A stretch of 64,000 nt of DNA. Origin: Circinella umbellata. Taxonomy: Eukaryota; Mucoromycota; Mucoromycetes; Mucorales; Lichtheimiaceae. The notes under the pieces were generated by a model. That model was given only the letters and a program-made list of their open reading frames with translations. It did not search any database and had not been told where the DNA came from. The position numbers were made by a program, and so were the translations under genes. The DNA is taken from positions 124,001 to 188,000 of the forward strand of contig JAIWNF010000067.1 in the NCBI GenBank assembly GCA_025093555.1, given 5' to 3'. Positions 1 to 12,096 of this stretch are shown in pieces. The stretch's first letter is position 1. Each line of letters starts with the position of its first letter.

Positions 1-324
1 AAGAAGCGGCCAGCGCTGTCCTGTTCGCTATAATAAATAACAATATATTATAAGTTCGTCTTTTCTACCGTATATATAGACATATTAACGTAAAAACATT
101 TACCAACAACCATATCCCACCACACTGGCGATGAATGTGGTTCAACATTGCTTCGGATATCGAGTAGTGGTGATTCGTTTCTAAGAAAAAAAGTTTATTT
201 ATTATTTTACATAATCATATATTTACCATCATTCAAAAGTTAATTAATAGTTAAAATATTTGTAGAAAAAAAAAAAAAAAGATTAAATAAGATTGGAAAC
301 TTACCTTAGGTTTTGCAAAGTCAT
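1..324 (-). CDS. 5' part of an unidentified gene, running off the left edge
   Basis: Three exons can be read on the minus strand: 324-305, 180-104 and 27 to the window edge. The ATG is at 324-322. Donors read GTAAGT and GTAAAT; acceptors end TTCTTAG and ATTATAG. Phases fit (20 nt, then 1+75+1 nt, then 2 nt), giving about 41 open residues beginning MTLQNLRNESPLLD and ending ...VWWDMVVANRTALAAS. I do not recognise the family from this N-terminus. The start lies about 217 bp from the ATG of the divergent zinc-knuckle gene, so the two probably share a promoter region. Consistent phasing over two introns is the main support; a chance arrangement cannot be excluded. Confidence 0.55.
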
Positions 325-541
325 ACTCTACAAGTCCTCATTCGAAGTTATACTTTGTTTTTCAAATATAAAGATAAAAAAGAAGAGAAACAAAAAAAAA
401 GCAAGGGGTAGAGAAATGAAATAAGAATCCTCCCCCCAACTCGGTTTTATTTTTAAAAAAAAATCCAGCTCATGTAGAAAAATCAGCTCGCGCTCTTTCT
501 CATTTTTTGCATACACCATTTTGATTCTCTTTGCTTTTCAA

Positions 542-2221
542 ATGAGTTCAGCTGATCTTCGAAATTATGTTATTACGACTATAACAAATGCATTATTATT
601 TCCTGAATCATATGGTGATAGATTTTTTGTTCAGATTATTTCTGGAGCAGAACGTGGATATATTCCATTAACTTTGATACAAGGCATGGTAAACGATTTA
701 CAAGACGTGCCACTCAAATACATTGAACACTGTGCGGACAAAGACCCCGATCGATTACAACTTAGTATTGATCGTAGCAAAGTTAGAATAGCTAGACAAT
801 ATAGTGAGGATCCAGTGGATGATCCAGAGCGCGAAACCGATCCTTATGGGATAATACATAAACAAGAAGAAGAGAGAAAAGGAGAACAGCAAAACAATCA
901 TGATCAACATCAACAAGGCGAGAACAACAACGAGAACGATACAACTATTAATTCATCAAAATCCTCGCCGGTATGTTTATCAGCAGCGAATAATGTTGTA
1001 CATCAAGAAAATAAACAAAAAGAACCATCCAAATATTTTCAACACTATACACCATCTTTTGTAACAAAACAATCTATTACTGCACCAATTTATTTCAATA
1101 ATGGAAAGTTCTATAATGATGAAGAAGAAACAAGTAAAAAAGCTCGACAAGATAGGCCAAGTATGGAAGTACCGCCCTATGATAAATTAGACATTAGCGC
1201 ACTAGGGGACCCAAGAAATAAGTAAGTTTATATAATAAGTAGATTATTTATCAACATTTATGTACTAATATTTAATTTATCATTATTCTTAACAAGTTAA
1301 TACTCATTCTTTAACTGATGATATATATTTTGTATAGAGAAAGTTTAAATGTATGTTGGAATTGCGGAAGTGAAGATCATAGCTATAATGCATGTCCAGA
1401 ACCAAGAGATGAGGCTATGATTAATGAATATCGAAAAAGAATCAAAAAAACAAACGGTCCCGCTAATACCGGTCGATTCTTTGTCGAGTTGGCAATTAGA
1501 AATCAGATTACAATGTTACGTCCAGGGAAAATATCTTTGAAGCTTCAGAAAGCATTAGGAATGAATATTCAGCATCCTGAACCGCCTTATTATACTAAAA
1601 TGCGACAAGTTGGTTATCCACCAGGATATTGGACATCTCCCAAAGAAAGAGGTAAAAAAAAATAGTGGACTTATCATTTGTCTTTTTATTTTCGTGTTAT
1701 AGTAGTGGAATAAAGATTATGTTATAACGATGCATGTTTATATTTACGATATATTGTTATCATTATTATTATAAAATATATAGAGCATTTACTATCCCAA
1801 TGGAAAAACCCTGAAGCTTGGTCCGAAGAACTATTTTATAATGATACCAAAGATCTCAGGATTTTTACAGATACTAAATCATATGAAGAAAATGATTCCG
1901 ATAATCAAGACGGACCAGTGAAACGAGTTGGGACAAACAAGCGTGTCAAATTAGTGCATTACCCTGGTTTAGAAACATGGAGTGATTTAGATCATCGAAG
2001 GCAAACAACAGCTGAACCTCATTTAGAATTCTCTTATGCTCCTTCTTATCATTTTGCTCACCCTAATATCGCACCAAAAGCAACAACAACTGATCATGTC
2101 GATTCTACTGAAATAACTGCGAATACTATGTTGTCAACAGATCCCAAAATAGAATATCCTACAATGCAACAGCAAACTTTACCGTTACCCGGGGTGTATT
2201 CTGAACAACAACATCAACAAC

Positions 2222-2268
<47 letters not shown>

Positions 2269-2517
2269 TACCAACAATATTATTCTTATTACCAGTACGA
2301 CTATTACTCTTATCCACAGTATAATTATCCTTATCAAGACCAACAGCAACCACCACAACCACCACAACCACAACCACAACCAGTTCCACAGCAACAGCAA
2401 CAATGTAATATTCCAAAAAATACTGATTTAGCTACCCCTGTTTCTATCACATCAAACAAAGGCGAAGAATTGGAACAGGGTGAAATTGATATGGATATTT
2501 CTGATGATGATGATTAA
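542..2517 (+). CDS. ZCCHC8-like zinc-knuckle and PSP-domain protein (probable RNA surveillance/splicing factor)
   Basis: Exons 542-1221, 1338-1651 and 1784-2517 give 575 aa. The ATG at 542 is used because the frame upstream opens only at a TTG. A CCHC zinc knuckle (CWNCGSEDHSYNAC, about residue 232) is followed by a PSP domain (positions 1489-1634, ending GYPPGYW), the pairing seen in ZCCHC8, the scaffold of the nuclear exosome targeting complex, and in spliceosome-associated proteins. Residues 1-85 look like a winged-helix, La-motif-type fold (pattern GYIPLTLI, then a basic strand), which is unusual for this family and is an inference. The C-terminal third is low complexity, with a 15-residue Gln tract, Tyr/Gln-rich and Pro/Gln-rich stretches and an acidic end. 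Likely nuclear. The family call by knuckle plus PSP is firm; exact orthology is not. Confidence 0.82.
2224..2268 (+). repeat. CAG trinucleotide repeat encoding poly-Gln
   Basis: Fourteen uninterrupted CAG codons and one CAA inside the last exon of the zinc-knuckle gene. The purity of the CAG run suggests recent slippage and length polymorphism between strains. Confidence 0.95.
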
Positions 2518-2705
2518 CGAGCTCGTTCCCTTCACTCGCAAGTAAAAAACAGGAAAACGTTTTTTTCTTTCGGTGATTTTTTTTTCTTTTTTGGGTTAAA
2601 TAATGTTTTTTTTTCTAATTGTAAATATATATCCATATATCGGCAACCCTTAAATTTTCGCATAATATCCCCCCAACATCCTTAATTTTAGTATATAGTA
2701 AATAA

Positions 2706-2708
<3 letters not shown>

Positions 2709-2744
<36 letters not shown>
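2709..2744. repeat. (CA)n microsatellite
   Basis: About 18 CA units, followed by CGCACGC and a short AT run, in the 3' flank of the zinc-knuckle gene. Confidence 0.95.
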
Positions 2745-2748
<4 letters not shown>

Positions 2749-3051
2749 GCATATATATATTCATTTATTGGTTATTACAACACACGCCGTATACCTGCCA
2801 TTCTCTAATTTTCATATATCATGCATTTATTTGCTATACATTTAAAAAAATCTTTGATAGCATTTGACTTGGTTATCACACGATAATTAATTATATATGC
2901 CTTTTTCCATTGACACTTTGACATATGCAATACTATATATATATATATATGTAGATACTAGTTAAGACATTCAAAATTTATAAGTATGTGTACGTAAAAG
3001 AAAGCGATTAAGAAAGGAAAGAAAGAGATAGGGATAGAGACCAGAGTAAAT

Positions 3052-3153
3052 ATGAATATTAAACGTCTGTTACTAACATGCTTAATTTTATTATTCATTT
3101 ATGAAGCCAGTTGTTTGACACAACAATTAGTGCATGATGAAGAAATGCTTTAA
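3052..3153 (+). CDS. Candidate 33-aa secreted peptide
   Basis: A short ATG-to-TAA frame. It begins with two positive residues and a strongly hydrophobic core (MNIKRLLLTCLILLFIY), then EASC, resembling a signal peptide with a cleavage site, and leaves about 12 polar residues ending HDEEML. No family is recognised and no further exon could be linked. A purine-rich leader precedes it. It may be chance, or the first exon of a longer gene. Confidence 0.25.
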   Translation: MNIKRLLLTCLILLFIYEASCLTQQLVHDEEML

Positions 3154-4836
3154 TGTACTAAACTTTTATAATTTGTGCCTTTCTCATTATTATAAGAACA
3201 TATTATAAATCAAATCCGATCTAACTCTTGTCTTTTTTTGTTATTGTACGTAACAAGGATCCCATATCTTGCACATTAGCATGAAAGAATGAGCCAAGGT
3301 ATATATTACTAGACTGAATGTAGATATAATTTTACACATTTACAGATACATGTAGTGTATGATACACCGTATTCTGTTGAGATATGTGTTTGTGTAGGTT
3401 TATTGGTGAGTTTCTTTTGTGTTATTTAAAGATAGGAATATAAATTGAGTCTCGATAGTTTCGGTTGAGTTTTTCTTGACGGGTTTTATTATACGGATAT
3501 ATATTCTCGTTCGCAAACATAGTTTGTGTAGAGCCAGCACCTTGCTTAAATGAAGTAACTTTGTACATATTTACTCATTGACCTAATATGATTACAACCC
3601 TTGATAATAAACTTTTCTATAATTGAATACCCTTTACCATATGTAAGAGAACAACATTCAATAACATCACTGGTTCTCAAATACAATGTTCTCTACACAT
3701 TTGTATCATATTTCTTTACGATGTATCTGTAATCAATCAAGCCAGACGTACATACGACCTAAACAACTGCGTTAATCAATGTGTGAAAAGTGATAATTGT
3801 GATATCGTAAGAGTTATAGAGGTCGGGTCAAATGTGAAAGAGGTCAGTCATGAAGGTAACCAGAATAAATTGTTTATCACTCTACAAGTCCAAGCCTGGT
3901 CATGATCAAACAATACAAGACTTTGACTCACCTTTAGGTTGCTTATCAGCACTATGTTCACAATATATGTAGCTTCTTCCTGGGAATCTGTTTTTTATTG
4001 ATCATGTGACATCTTGTGTGGAATATGTAACTAGATTATTTATTCTCATGGTGATAATGTCAATGATAAATACTCTAATAATATGATCAGAAATGACCTT
4101 AGCTTCGATATACGTATTTGCCATATCACTTTTCTTTTCTTGATACAAGCATTCAATAAAACGTATCATTTGTCAAGAGCTATACTTAATTAAAATAGTA
4201 CTGTATTTATCTACAGCATTTTCTCTTTTTACTTTGAAGTTATCGTACGTAATAGAGAAATTAAATTACGAGATGAGAAAAAACATTATGCAAAAATTTA
4301 CTTAATTTGTAAAGAATCAACATTTTCGTGTTTTCTGCTGTTGCTTGATGAAATACTACCTATAGCAAAGATAAGGTTTTTTTTCAACTAGGTTAGATTC
4401 CTCTTCACTTGGAAAGTAACACAAGAATTAGGGTTTTTCTATTTTGTAGGAATACACCACTTTCTCGAATGAATACTATTTTTATTTTTATTTTTTTTGC
4501 TGAGAGAAAACACTGCTATATCATAGCAACGACTTGGAGAATTTTTGCAATACTAGCTCATATATTTTGTGCGCGTAATATAAACAATATTTTAATAACA
4601 CAACTTTTTGTAAATGACAGATAAGTGAAAGGGTGATTACGAAAAAGTTTATGCACGCCCCGAACATTCGGCCTTTTTCATTGTGAATTATTATTATTTT
4701 TTTACACCATAACACAATAATCTCCGCAATGAAACTATCGTTTCTTCTGACGGACGTTTTTTTTTTTGGCACTTTTAACTCTCTTTCTCTTCTTTCTTTT
4801 TTACTTCTATTTTTTTTTTCAAGAAGAAAAAAAAAT

Positions 4837-7800
4837 ATGGCAACAAATTATACGTCGTTGCCACAGGATGATCCTGACCCAGCATCCAATAATAATAATC
4901 AATCAATTCTGGACAAGACTCGACAATGGTGGAATAATAAGAATAACTCAAATGAAAATGCGCCTTTATTGGATCGTAAACGAATGATATTGGAACCTCC
5001 GAAAAAGACTACAACCAAAATCATTTTATGGGTTGTAGGAGCGATCATTGCTTTTTTGGTTCTCGTTGCTGGTCTTGCTATTTGGATTGAAGAAGAAAGT
5101 ACTGGTAATTAATAGTAATAATAGTATTTTTTTTATCCATTCGACTTTTATATATTACATTTTTTAACATACACGCACACACACACACGCACGCACACAC
5201 TTATAACAAAAACAATGTGAAATAGAACCAGTGGAACATATTCTTACAACTGCTGAAAAGTTAATGTTGGATCTTCCTTCAAATGATACCACACGCGAAT
5301 TTTTGAAAATTTACAGTTCCGAAGCTCATTTGGCTGGCACTGACGCTGACCAGCGTCAAGCCGAATGGACTCGCGATAAATTTATTGAATTTGGTATCGA
5401 GGATTCCAAAATCGAAACGTATTATACATTAATCAACTATCCTCTCAAAAGACGCCTTGCATTAATTTCTGGACCAGAAGAACTACAATATGAAGCAGAA
5501 CTTCGTGAAGATGTTGTGGATGAAGATGAGACAAGCAAAAACCCTGATGTGGTTCCCACGTTCCATGGTAAATATATAAACAAATAAATGAAACAATGTA
5601 GAAAAAAAACTCATTAAAAGAATATACTTTTTGGAAGAATATAACAATAATAATAGTAACATAACTTGATTATTCTTATAGGCTATTCTAAAAATGGTAG
5701 TGTGACAGGACCTGTTGTCTATGCCAATTATGGTCGTCTTGAAGATTTTCAATATTTAGTCGATCAAGGTATTGATCTAAAGGGAACTATTGCTTTGGTT
5801 CGATACGGTGGTTCTTTCCGTGGTCTCAAAGTACGTGCTGCTGAGGTTTATGGTTGTGCTGGTGCTCTTGTTTATTCCGATCCTATTGATGACGGTCCGT
5901 TGAATAAGGAAGGCTATCCACATACAAATCCTGCAGAAGCTTATCCTGATGGTCCATGGCGTTCTGAAAGTTCCGTGCAACGTGGATCTGTAGAATACTT
6001 GTCTTTAATTACAGGTGATCCTACAACTCCTGGTTATGCCTCTACTAAGGATGCCCCACGTATCAACATGGAAGATTCTCCTGGTTTACCCAAAATACCC
6101 TCTTTACCATTGTCATATCGTGATGCTTTACCCTTATTAAAGGCAACTCAAGGTCGTGGTGTTCGTGGTGATAATGATTGGGCAGGTGGATTGAAAGATG
6201 TCGATTATTTCTCTGGCCCTACAGAAGGCGACGTTATACTCGAAAATATCGTGGAATATAAGATTACACCTATCTGGGACGTTATTGGTGTTATCAAAGG
6301 TTCGCAAGAACCAGACAAGGCTATTATTTTGGGTACGTAGTATTCCCGCTGCTATTACTCTCAAATGAGATGAGAAAATCGCAATACTTTGAAGATATAG
6401 AGAGAAAAAAATACTAGTTTTAAAATATTTCTTGCTGATCGTTCTCCTTTTTTTGGTTATTGTTACTAGGTAACCATCGTGATGCTTGGGTTTATGGTGC
6501 TGTCGACCCATCATCCGGTTCTGCCAGTATGGTAAATAATTTTTAGTCATTTTTCTTTAATGGATGATCATTTTAAATCTCATCACAATATATATATATA
6601 TATATATATATGTATATTTATATATAGCTCGAATTAGCCCGCGTATTTGGTGAACTTCTCAAGACTGGATGGCAACCTGCACGTACCATCATATTTGCTT
6701 CATGGGATCAAGAAGAATATGGATTGGTAAGTTTCTTTTTTTAGAAAAAAGAATGTCCTTATAATTTAGATATTGAAATGTCACTCACCTGGGAATTCAT
6801 ATATACAATTGGGGCAATAATAGGTTGGTTCTACTGAATGGGTTGAAGACAACGCTGATTGGCTCAGCAAAGAAGGCACAGTTTATATTAACGTTGACAC
6901 TGCTGTAAGTGGACCTCACTTTAAAGCAGACGCATCACCTTCTTTGAAAAACCTCTTATACGAAGTCGCTAGTAATATACCTGATCCACGTACCAAGAAG
7001 ACAGTGTATGAAGCATGGAGTGAATATACCAATCGTACGATATCTCCATCGGCTCAACCCTATGTCGGTCAACTCGGCTCAGGCTCCGACTTTGTTCCCT
7101 TTTTGGATCACTTGGGTATTGCCAGTATCAGTCTATCTTTCGATGGTGATTATGGCGTCTACCATAGCAACTATGACAGCTTCCACTGGATGGAAAAGTA
7201 TGGTGATCCTGGATTTTACTATCATCAAACCATGGTTAAAGTATGGGGCCTTTTAACTCTTCGTTTGGCCGATAGTCCCATTTTACCTTTACATCCTGGT
7301 GATTATGCAGATGCCTTGACAGAATATGTTTCTCGTCTAGCAGTCTATGCTGAAAAGAAAAAGAGCCCATTCCCTGTCTTGACTAAAGCCATTGATAAAT
7401 TATCCAAGACTGCATATAAATTTGAAAAAAGATTACGTAACTTGGAAGCTCAAGTTCAAGGCTATGAAAATCTATCTGATTTACCTTCTCATCTTGCTCG
7501 ACGCGTTGCCAAGGTAAATGATCACTTGACCTTCTTTGAACGCGGACTGTTGGACCCTGAAGGTATACAGGATCGTACTTGGTTTAAACATGTTGTGGTA
7601 AGTAAAAGTCTTATTTTTTTCCTGTGCTACATAGTGTATAAATAATATATATACGATAAAATAAATACATGAATCTCAACGTATTACTTTTACCTTTTTT
7701 TCTAGTATGCTCCTGGTTTGTGGACTGGTTATTCTTCCCAAGTATTTCCTGCTATTGCCGATGCACTGGATGCAGGTGATGATGCATTGGTAAAACATAC

Positions 7801-7855
7801 TGAGCAAAGGGCCGCTCTCAGTGTTAATAATGCTAGAAAATCTCTTAAGAATTAA
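4837..7855 (+). CDS. M28 metallopeptidase, glutamate carboxypeptidase II / transferrin-receptor-like, type II membrane protein
   Basis: Seven exons: 4837-5104, 5226-5567, 5682-6332, 6470-6531, 6628-6726, 6824-7597 and 7706-7855, giving 781 aa. The ATG at 4837 gives a short cytosolic N-terminus and one membrane segment at about residues 62-84, followed by a luminal or extracellular protease-associated domain, the M28 peptidase domain and a C-terminal dimerisation domain. All expected zinc and catalytic residues of the GCPII family are in place: H423 and D433 (NHRDAW...AVDPSSG), E470/E471 (WDQEEYG), D499 (INVDTA) and H588 ([10 protein letters not shown]). It should therefore be an active co-catalytic zinc exopeptidase. 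The closest characterised relatives are human FOLH1/NAALAD proteins and yeast Vps70 and Tre1/2. Size matches the family (about 750 aa). The intron before exon 5 contains a TA repeat. Confidence 0.92.
6585..6627. repeat. (TA)n tract inside an intron
   Basis: An alternating TA run in the fourth intron of the M28 peptidase gene, ending at the acceptor site. Length variation here would be close to the splice signals. Confidence 0.8.
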
Positions 7856-8005
7856 ATATTTATTCTTATTCCTCTTCTGTATCTTAAATCTTTGGAATTA
7901 TTCATGTAAAATAGATATTATTTATTGTTGTGTTATATTGATCAAAAATGCCTAAAGGTTTCAGATATAAAAAAAAAATACTACTATGAATATTTATTAT
8001 TTGAA

Positions 8006-11000
8006 TTAAAATTGTTGCAAAGCGCGTAGTATCATTATGTCATAATCCCAAGGTTCTTCTCGTACAACAACACGATTCATCCCCTCCTGGTTCCAGCTAT
8101 GGACATAAATAACACGTGTTGCACCTGAAGAAAATCCATAAAGTGATTCTACTGCCTGATTAATAACACAGCGTTCTTTTTCGGTGGGTTGCGGACGAAT
8201 GTTGGGTTGTACAAAATGATCCATTCCAAAATCATCTAGCATCAACGTTTCAGCTGTAGATGGGTCAAACTGGGTTGCTGATGATTTTACGGTATTCAAC
8301 GATTGTTTTTCTATGGGCTTTTTTATAAGATGACGTGGTCTTGCATCCAAAGCTTGCGCATATAATTCGCTATGACTACTCTCTGGACTTGATGATGGAA
8401 ATTGAAGCGACTGTGGTGGAGACAAATTCTCTGAATAATGTTCTGAGGTGGGTGAAGAGGATGAACCATATCGGTTATTCATAGACTTTACAATAGAAGT
8501 ATCACCTACACGTCCTGCAAATTGTTTGGCAATTTTAATGCTTTTGGATGGTGATGAACCTCGACCCCATACATGTTGAAGTAATGATTTATCCTTGGCC
8601 CATTGCTGAGGCGACATGTCAGATACGCGCCGAAAAATACGCGGTCGATGCTGTTGTTGGTTGTTGTTCTCCTTGATTGATTTATCTTCAAGATGGACAG
8701 GATATACTTCTTGATGTGTAGGATCACCCCCAGTGTCAGTAACGGTAACAACAAATTTTTCTGCACTGGTCTGGGTACTATCTGCAGATTTAACACTCTT
8801 GCGTGAACTGTTATCTTTTCCTGGTAGTATAGACTTAAATGGTGGTTCCCGTTCAAGTGTTCGTAGACGTTGCATAATAGGTCGCTTTCCCTTTGGGTCG
8901 TCATTTTCGTAGTCAACATTTGGATATTGAAATCGTTCTTCATATTGACTGCTTGTGTTGCTAAATGTGCGTAATATACTTTCAGGTGTGAATTTATTAA
9001 TATCTGGTTTATCTGTGTTTGGCTGTGAAAAGCTGACAGCACGAATACTACTCCTTTTAAAAAAGTTATTCGAATCATTATCACTATTCTCTAAGCTTTC
9101 TTCTACACCATTACCACTTGCTCTTTTATCACTATCTCTTGATGCTTCTGCCACATTATGTGCTACTTGTAATTGATGAAGTTGATGATGTAAATCTCCA
9201 TGTTCAATATCTCGTATGGGTCTCTGCATGATCGGTTCGAGATGTCCTGGAGCATCTCTTTCTGTAACATCAAATAATTCTATTGAATGTTCGCTATCTT
9301 GCTGAACGGTTGGCTTTACACGAAATATGTTAACTAATAGCCAATGAATAAACATGGCAAGTCGAGGATATCGGTAAGGCTCTACCATTCGCACTGAATG
9401 TCCCTTCTTTTCTGATTCTCCACTCATTGTATCTCCAGGCATTGTATTGAACGCACGATGGCTTCTTCGACTATTTGCATCAGATCCACGTCGGACTGTG
9501 CTATGTCGTTGAACTGCGTCTAGTGCCCACATCTCATTCATGCTCATAGATTCCATAGCAGCCCGCTTTATACGCTGGTCTCCACTGACAAGATGCATTG
9601 GCATGATATATAACAATTCATGCTTTTTATCTTTTCCAATCAAACATGGGAAACATATTTGGTAGACACGTCTAATAAACGAATAGTAATAGCCTTTCCC
9701 TTTCTTTTCTTCTTCGTTTTCTTCTTCCTCCCTGTTTTCTTCTTCTTGTTCTTCTTTTCCACCAGTGGCATTAACATCATTACTATCCGAAAGTGTCGAA
9801 GGATTTGACGACACAAGCCCAGGAGAATTAATGATTCGACTGACACGTTCGGCAACACGACCGTGCGGGTCACTGATATTGATATGTGGATGTGTATACC
9901 GTCGTCCTGTACTTGCACTACGTACAATTTCTGTCGGGCTATCTATACCTTCTTTTATCCTTCGTTCGTCTTTGGAAGTATTATTGGCGATGATCCCGAC
10001 TGATACAGATGTACGTCCTTGAACTGCTTCTAGAGCTTTTGCTTTTTTTTCCAGTATCCTCGTATTTAACCCTGATAATAATTCGCTACCGTTGCCATAG
10101 ATGGACGATTCAGGTGATAGTGACAATGCATATAATGATGTATCGGATCGAGACGAATGTTTGGAAACAGTAGATACATCATCTGCACTAAAAAATCGTT
10201 GTAGAGTCCAATTTGATAACTGCTCCAAAGAACCTTTATGTTTTTGAGCAAAACGTCTTGCAGATGACTGTGGTGAAGGATGCTGCTTTCTTAGTGGTTG
10301 AGCTGAACAGTATTCATCTACATAACGACGCTTCGCTCGCCCAAAAAGCTCACGTATAACTGCGAGCACCGGTGGGTCCGTAAAATAAATGCAGCTAATG
10401 AAAAACCCTAATTCACCAGTGTTTTATTTATTTTTCAGCACTTTTGTTTCAAAAAAAAAGAAGATTAAGGGGAAAATAACTGCTATATAATGTATTTACC
10501 TATAAGGTTTGCAAGTAATGCATCAGCAACAAGAAGTCCAATAGGTATATAGGCCACAGCGATACCCGCCGCTTCAATACCAACACCGCATCCTTTACAT
10601 ATTAAAGGTACTATGTATATATGTATATATAAGTAACAATGAACAATTTCAAGTGACCTTATATATGTCTTGTGAAATAATTATAGTTTTCTTTTAGCTT
10701 ACTTAATGGATAGCATATACAACGTAAAATCACTTTACGGAAAATGACTGTAGTATTTTGTCCTGGCCGAACATGCCTTCGATAATTTGTTATTCCTTCT
10801 GTATTACCGAAACGTTCCCCTTTTGAAGCCATGTCCAAAGTTCCTCCAAAAAGATCCTTTCTTCTAGCAAACTTGGCAATGATCAATCCACTGCATATAG
10901 TAGCTAAGACAATTGAAAATATTATGCATCCATAATACCACATCTAAAAATTTTAAAATGCAATATCGTTCTCATATAAGAATTTCTCGACCTTTCTTGT

Positions 11001-11701
11001 ATTTTTTTTTCCTTTTGCGATAGTAATAATTTATAACCTTTCGTGTTAACAACTTGCCCATTTGAATACGCGTGTGACTCGACCCACGAAATAATAGAGG
11101 TACCTGAAGAAAGAACGAGAGAAAAATAAATGAATATATTATTTTGAAAAATAAAATGTTTATTGATAAATAAATAAAAATATCTTAAGCTTCCTTACCA
11201 ACACATTCGACCCGATGGTGCAGTTCCTGGGTTATTTGATGCTAATGGCATTAACAGTCCAAGAAGTGTTACTAGAATAATGCAAGCATAATAATACTTT
11301 TCCATTTTTGCCGGGTGGTTGATTCTAACAATCAATATCATGACAAGGTTAACACCTATCATTGCAAGGCACATACAACACATGATGTCTGTAACAATAA
11401 CAACATAGATAGCTGGACGACAACTGGAACTCGTATCCAAGATACTAGTAACTGTCAATTGCATTACATTATATATACTATTGACCAGACATGCAAATAC
11501 AATAAGACGTAAAGAGATACGATTGGCCATGGATGATTGATACCATAAAATGAAAAAATAGCTCAAGACAACACACAGGCTTGCAAATAAAGAAACGGAT
11601 GCTGCGCCTTTAGCAGTATGTATAACAAGACGTCGTCCTGCTACCGTTTCACTTTGGTCATCATAGTGTCCAGGCCCTGTAAATATATATTCATTCCCCA
11701 T
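8006..11701 (-). CDS. Seven-transmembrane GPCR (Git3 / cAMP-receptor-like) with a ~780-aa cytoplasmic tail
   Basis: Five exons on the minus strand: 11701-11199, 11103-11058, 10943-10703, 10610-10500 and 10407-8006, giving 1100 aa. The ATG is at 11701. Hydrophobic segments occur near residues 32-54, 62-84, 95-120, 134-154 and 184-207, with two more up to about 320. The second extracellular loop has CWYL and the next helix begins KWMWYYG, features of the fungal glucose-receptor and Dictyostelium cAMP-receptor GPCR group, inferred to signal through a Galpha protein to cAMP. The second intron (11057-10944) starts GCAAGT, a GC-AG intron; only that donor keeps the frame. The tail (about residues 320-1100) is Ser/Thr-rich with many likely phosphorylation sites, an acidic Glu/Lys stretch around residue 530, and a conserved-looking end (SLYGFSSGATRVIYVHSW). 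Ligand unknown. Confidence 0.82.
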
Positions 11702-12096
11702 GGCTTTTTTTAATAAAGTAAAGAAGAAACGGAGAGAAGGTTCAAGAAGAAGAAAATTATTAGATATATTGAGGGAAAAGAAAATACAGGGGAAAGATTT
11801 TCCGAGGAATGAATTTATTTTCTGACCAGGTAAAGCTTTTTTAAATGGTTGGATCTTTGTTAACCATTTATTCGCATTATACTATTAAACATATTGCTAT
11901 GTTAAACATCCATCATATCAATCATAATTTATATGGACATTTCTTAGTCTCTATGACATACACCATCCAAAATTTGTTAGTTTAAAAAAATTTTATGGTA
12001 TGAAAAAAAAATGCAATGATAATAATAATAAAAACAATAATAATAATGATAAAAAAACATGTTGTGTTGCATTATGTACAAAAAATTAAGAACAGA
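11702..12096. other. Upstream region of the GPCR gene
   Basis: The 395 bp between the GPCR start and the stop codon of the Grn1-domain gene, both on the minus strand. A/T-rich with homopolymer runs; no clear core promoter or regulatory motif. It should contain the GPCR promoter and the 3' UTR of the neighbour. Confidence 0.5.

Larger units (their letters stand above)
2518..4836. other. 2.3-kb intergenic stretch
   Basis: AT-rich DNA between the zinc-knuckle gene and the M28 peptidase. It holds a CA microsatellite, one short signal-peptide-like ORF, and a T/C-rich tract just before the peptidase ATG. A minus-strand segment near 3910-3990 has splice-like ends and two open frames but could not be tied to other exons. 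No RNA gene was recognised. Confidence 0.6.

Noticed and set aside
2159..2416. Minus-strand frames rich in Val/Ala and Leu across the CAG repeat
   Set aside because: They are reverse readings of the poly-Gln coding repeat and have no independent support.
11003..11057. Alternative reading of the second GPCR exon through to a GT donor at GTCGAG
   Set aside because: It runs through a stop in the needed frame and mismatches the phase of the next membrane-helix exon.
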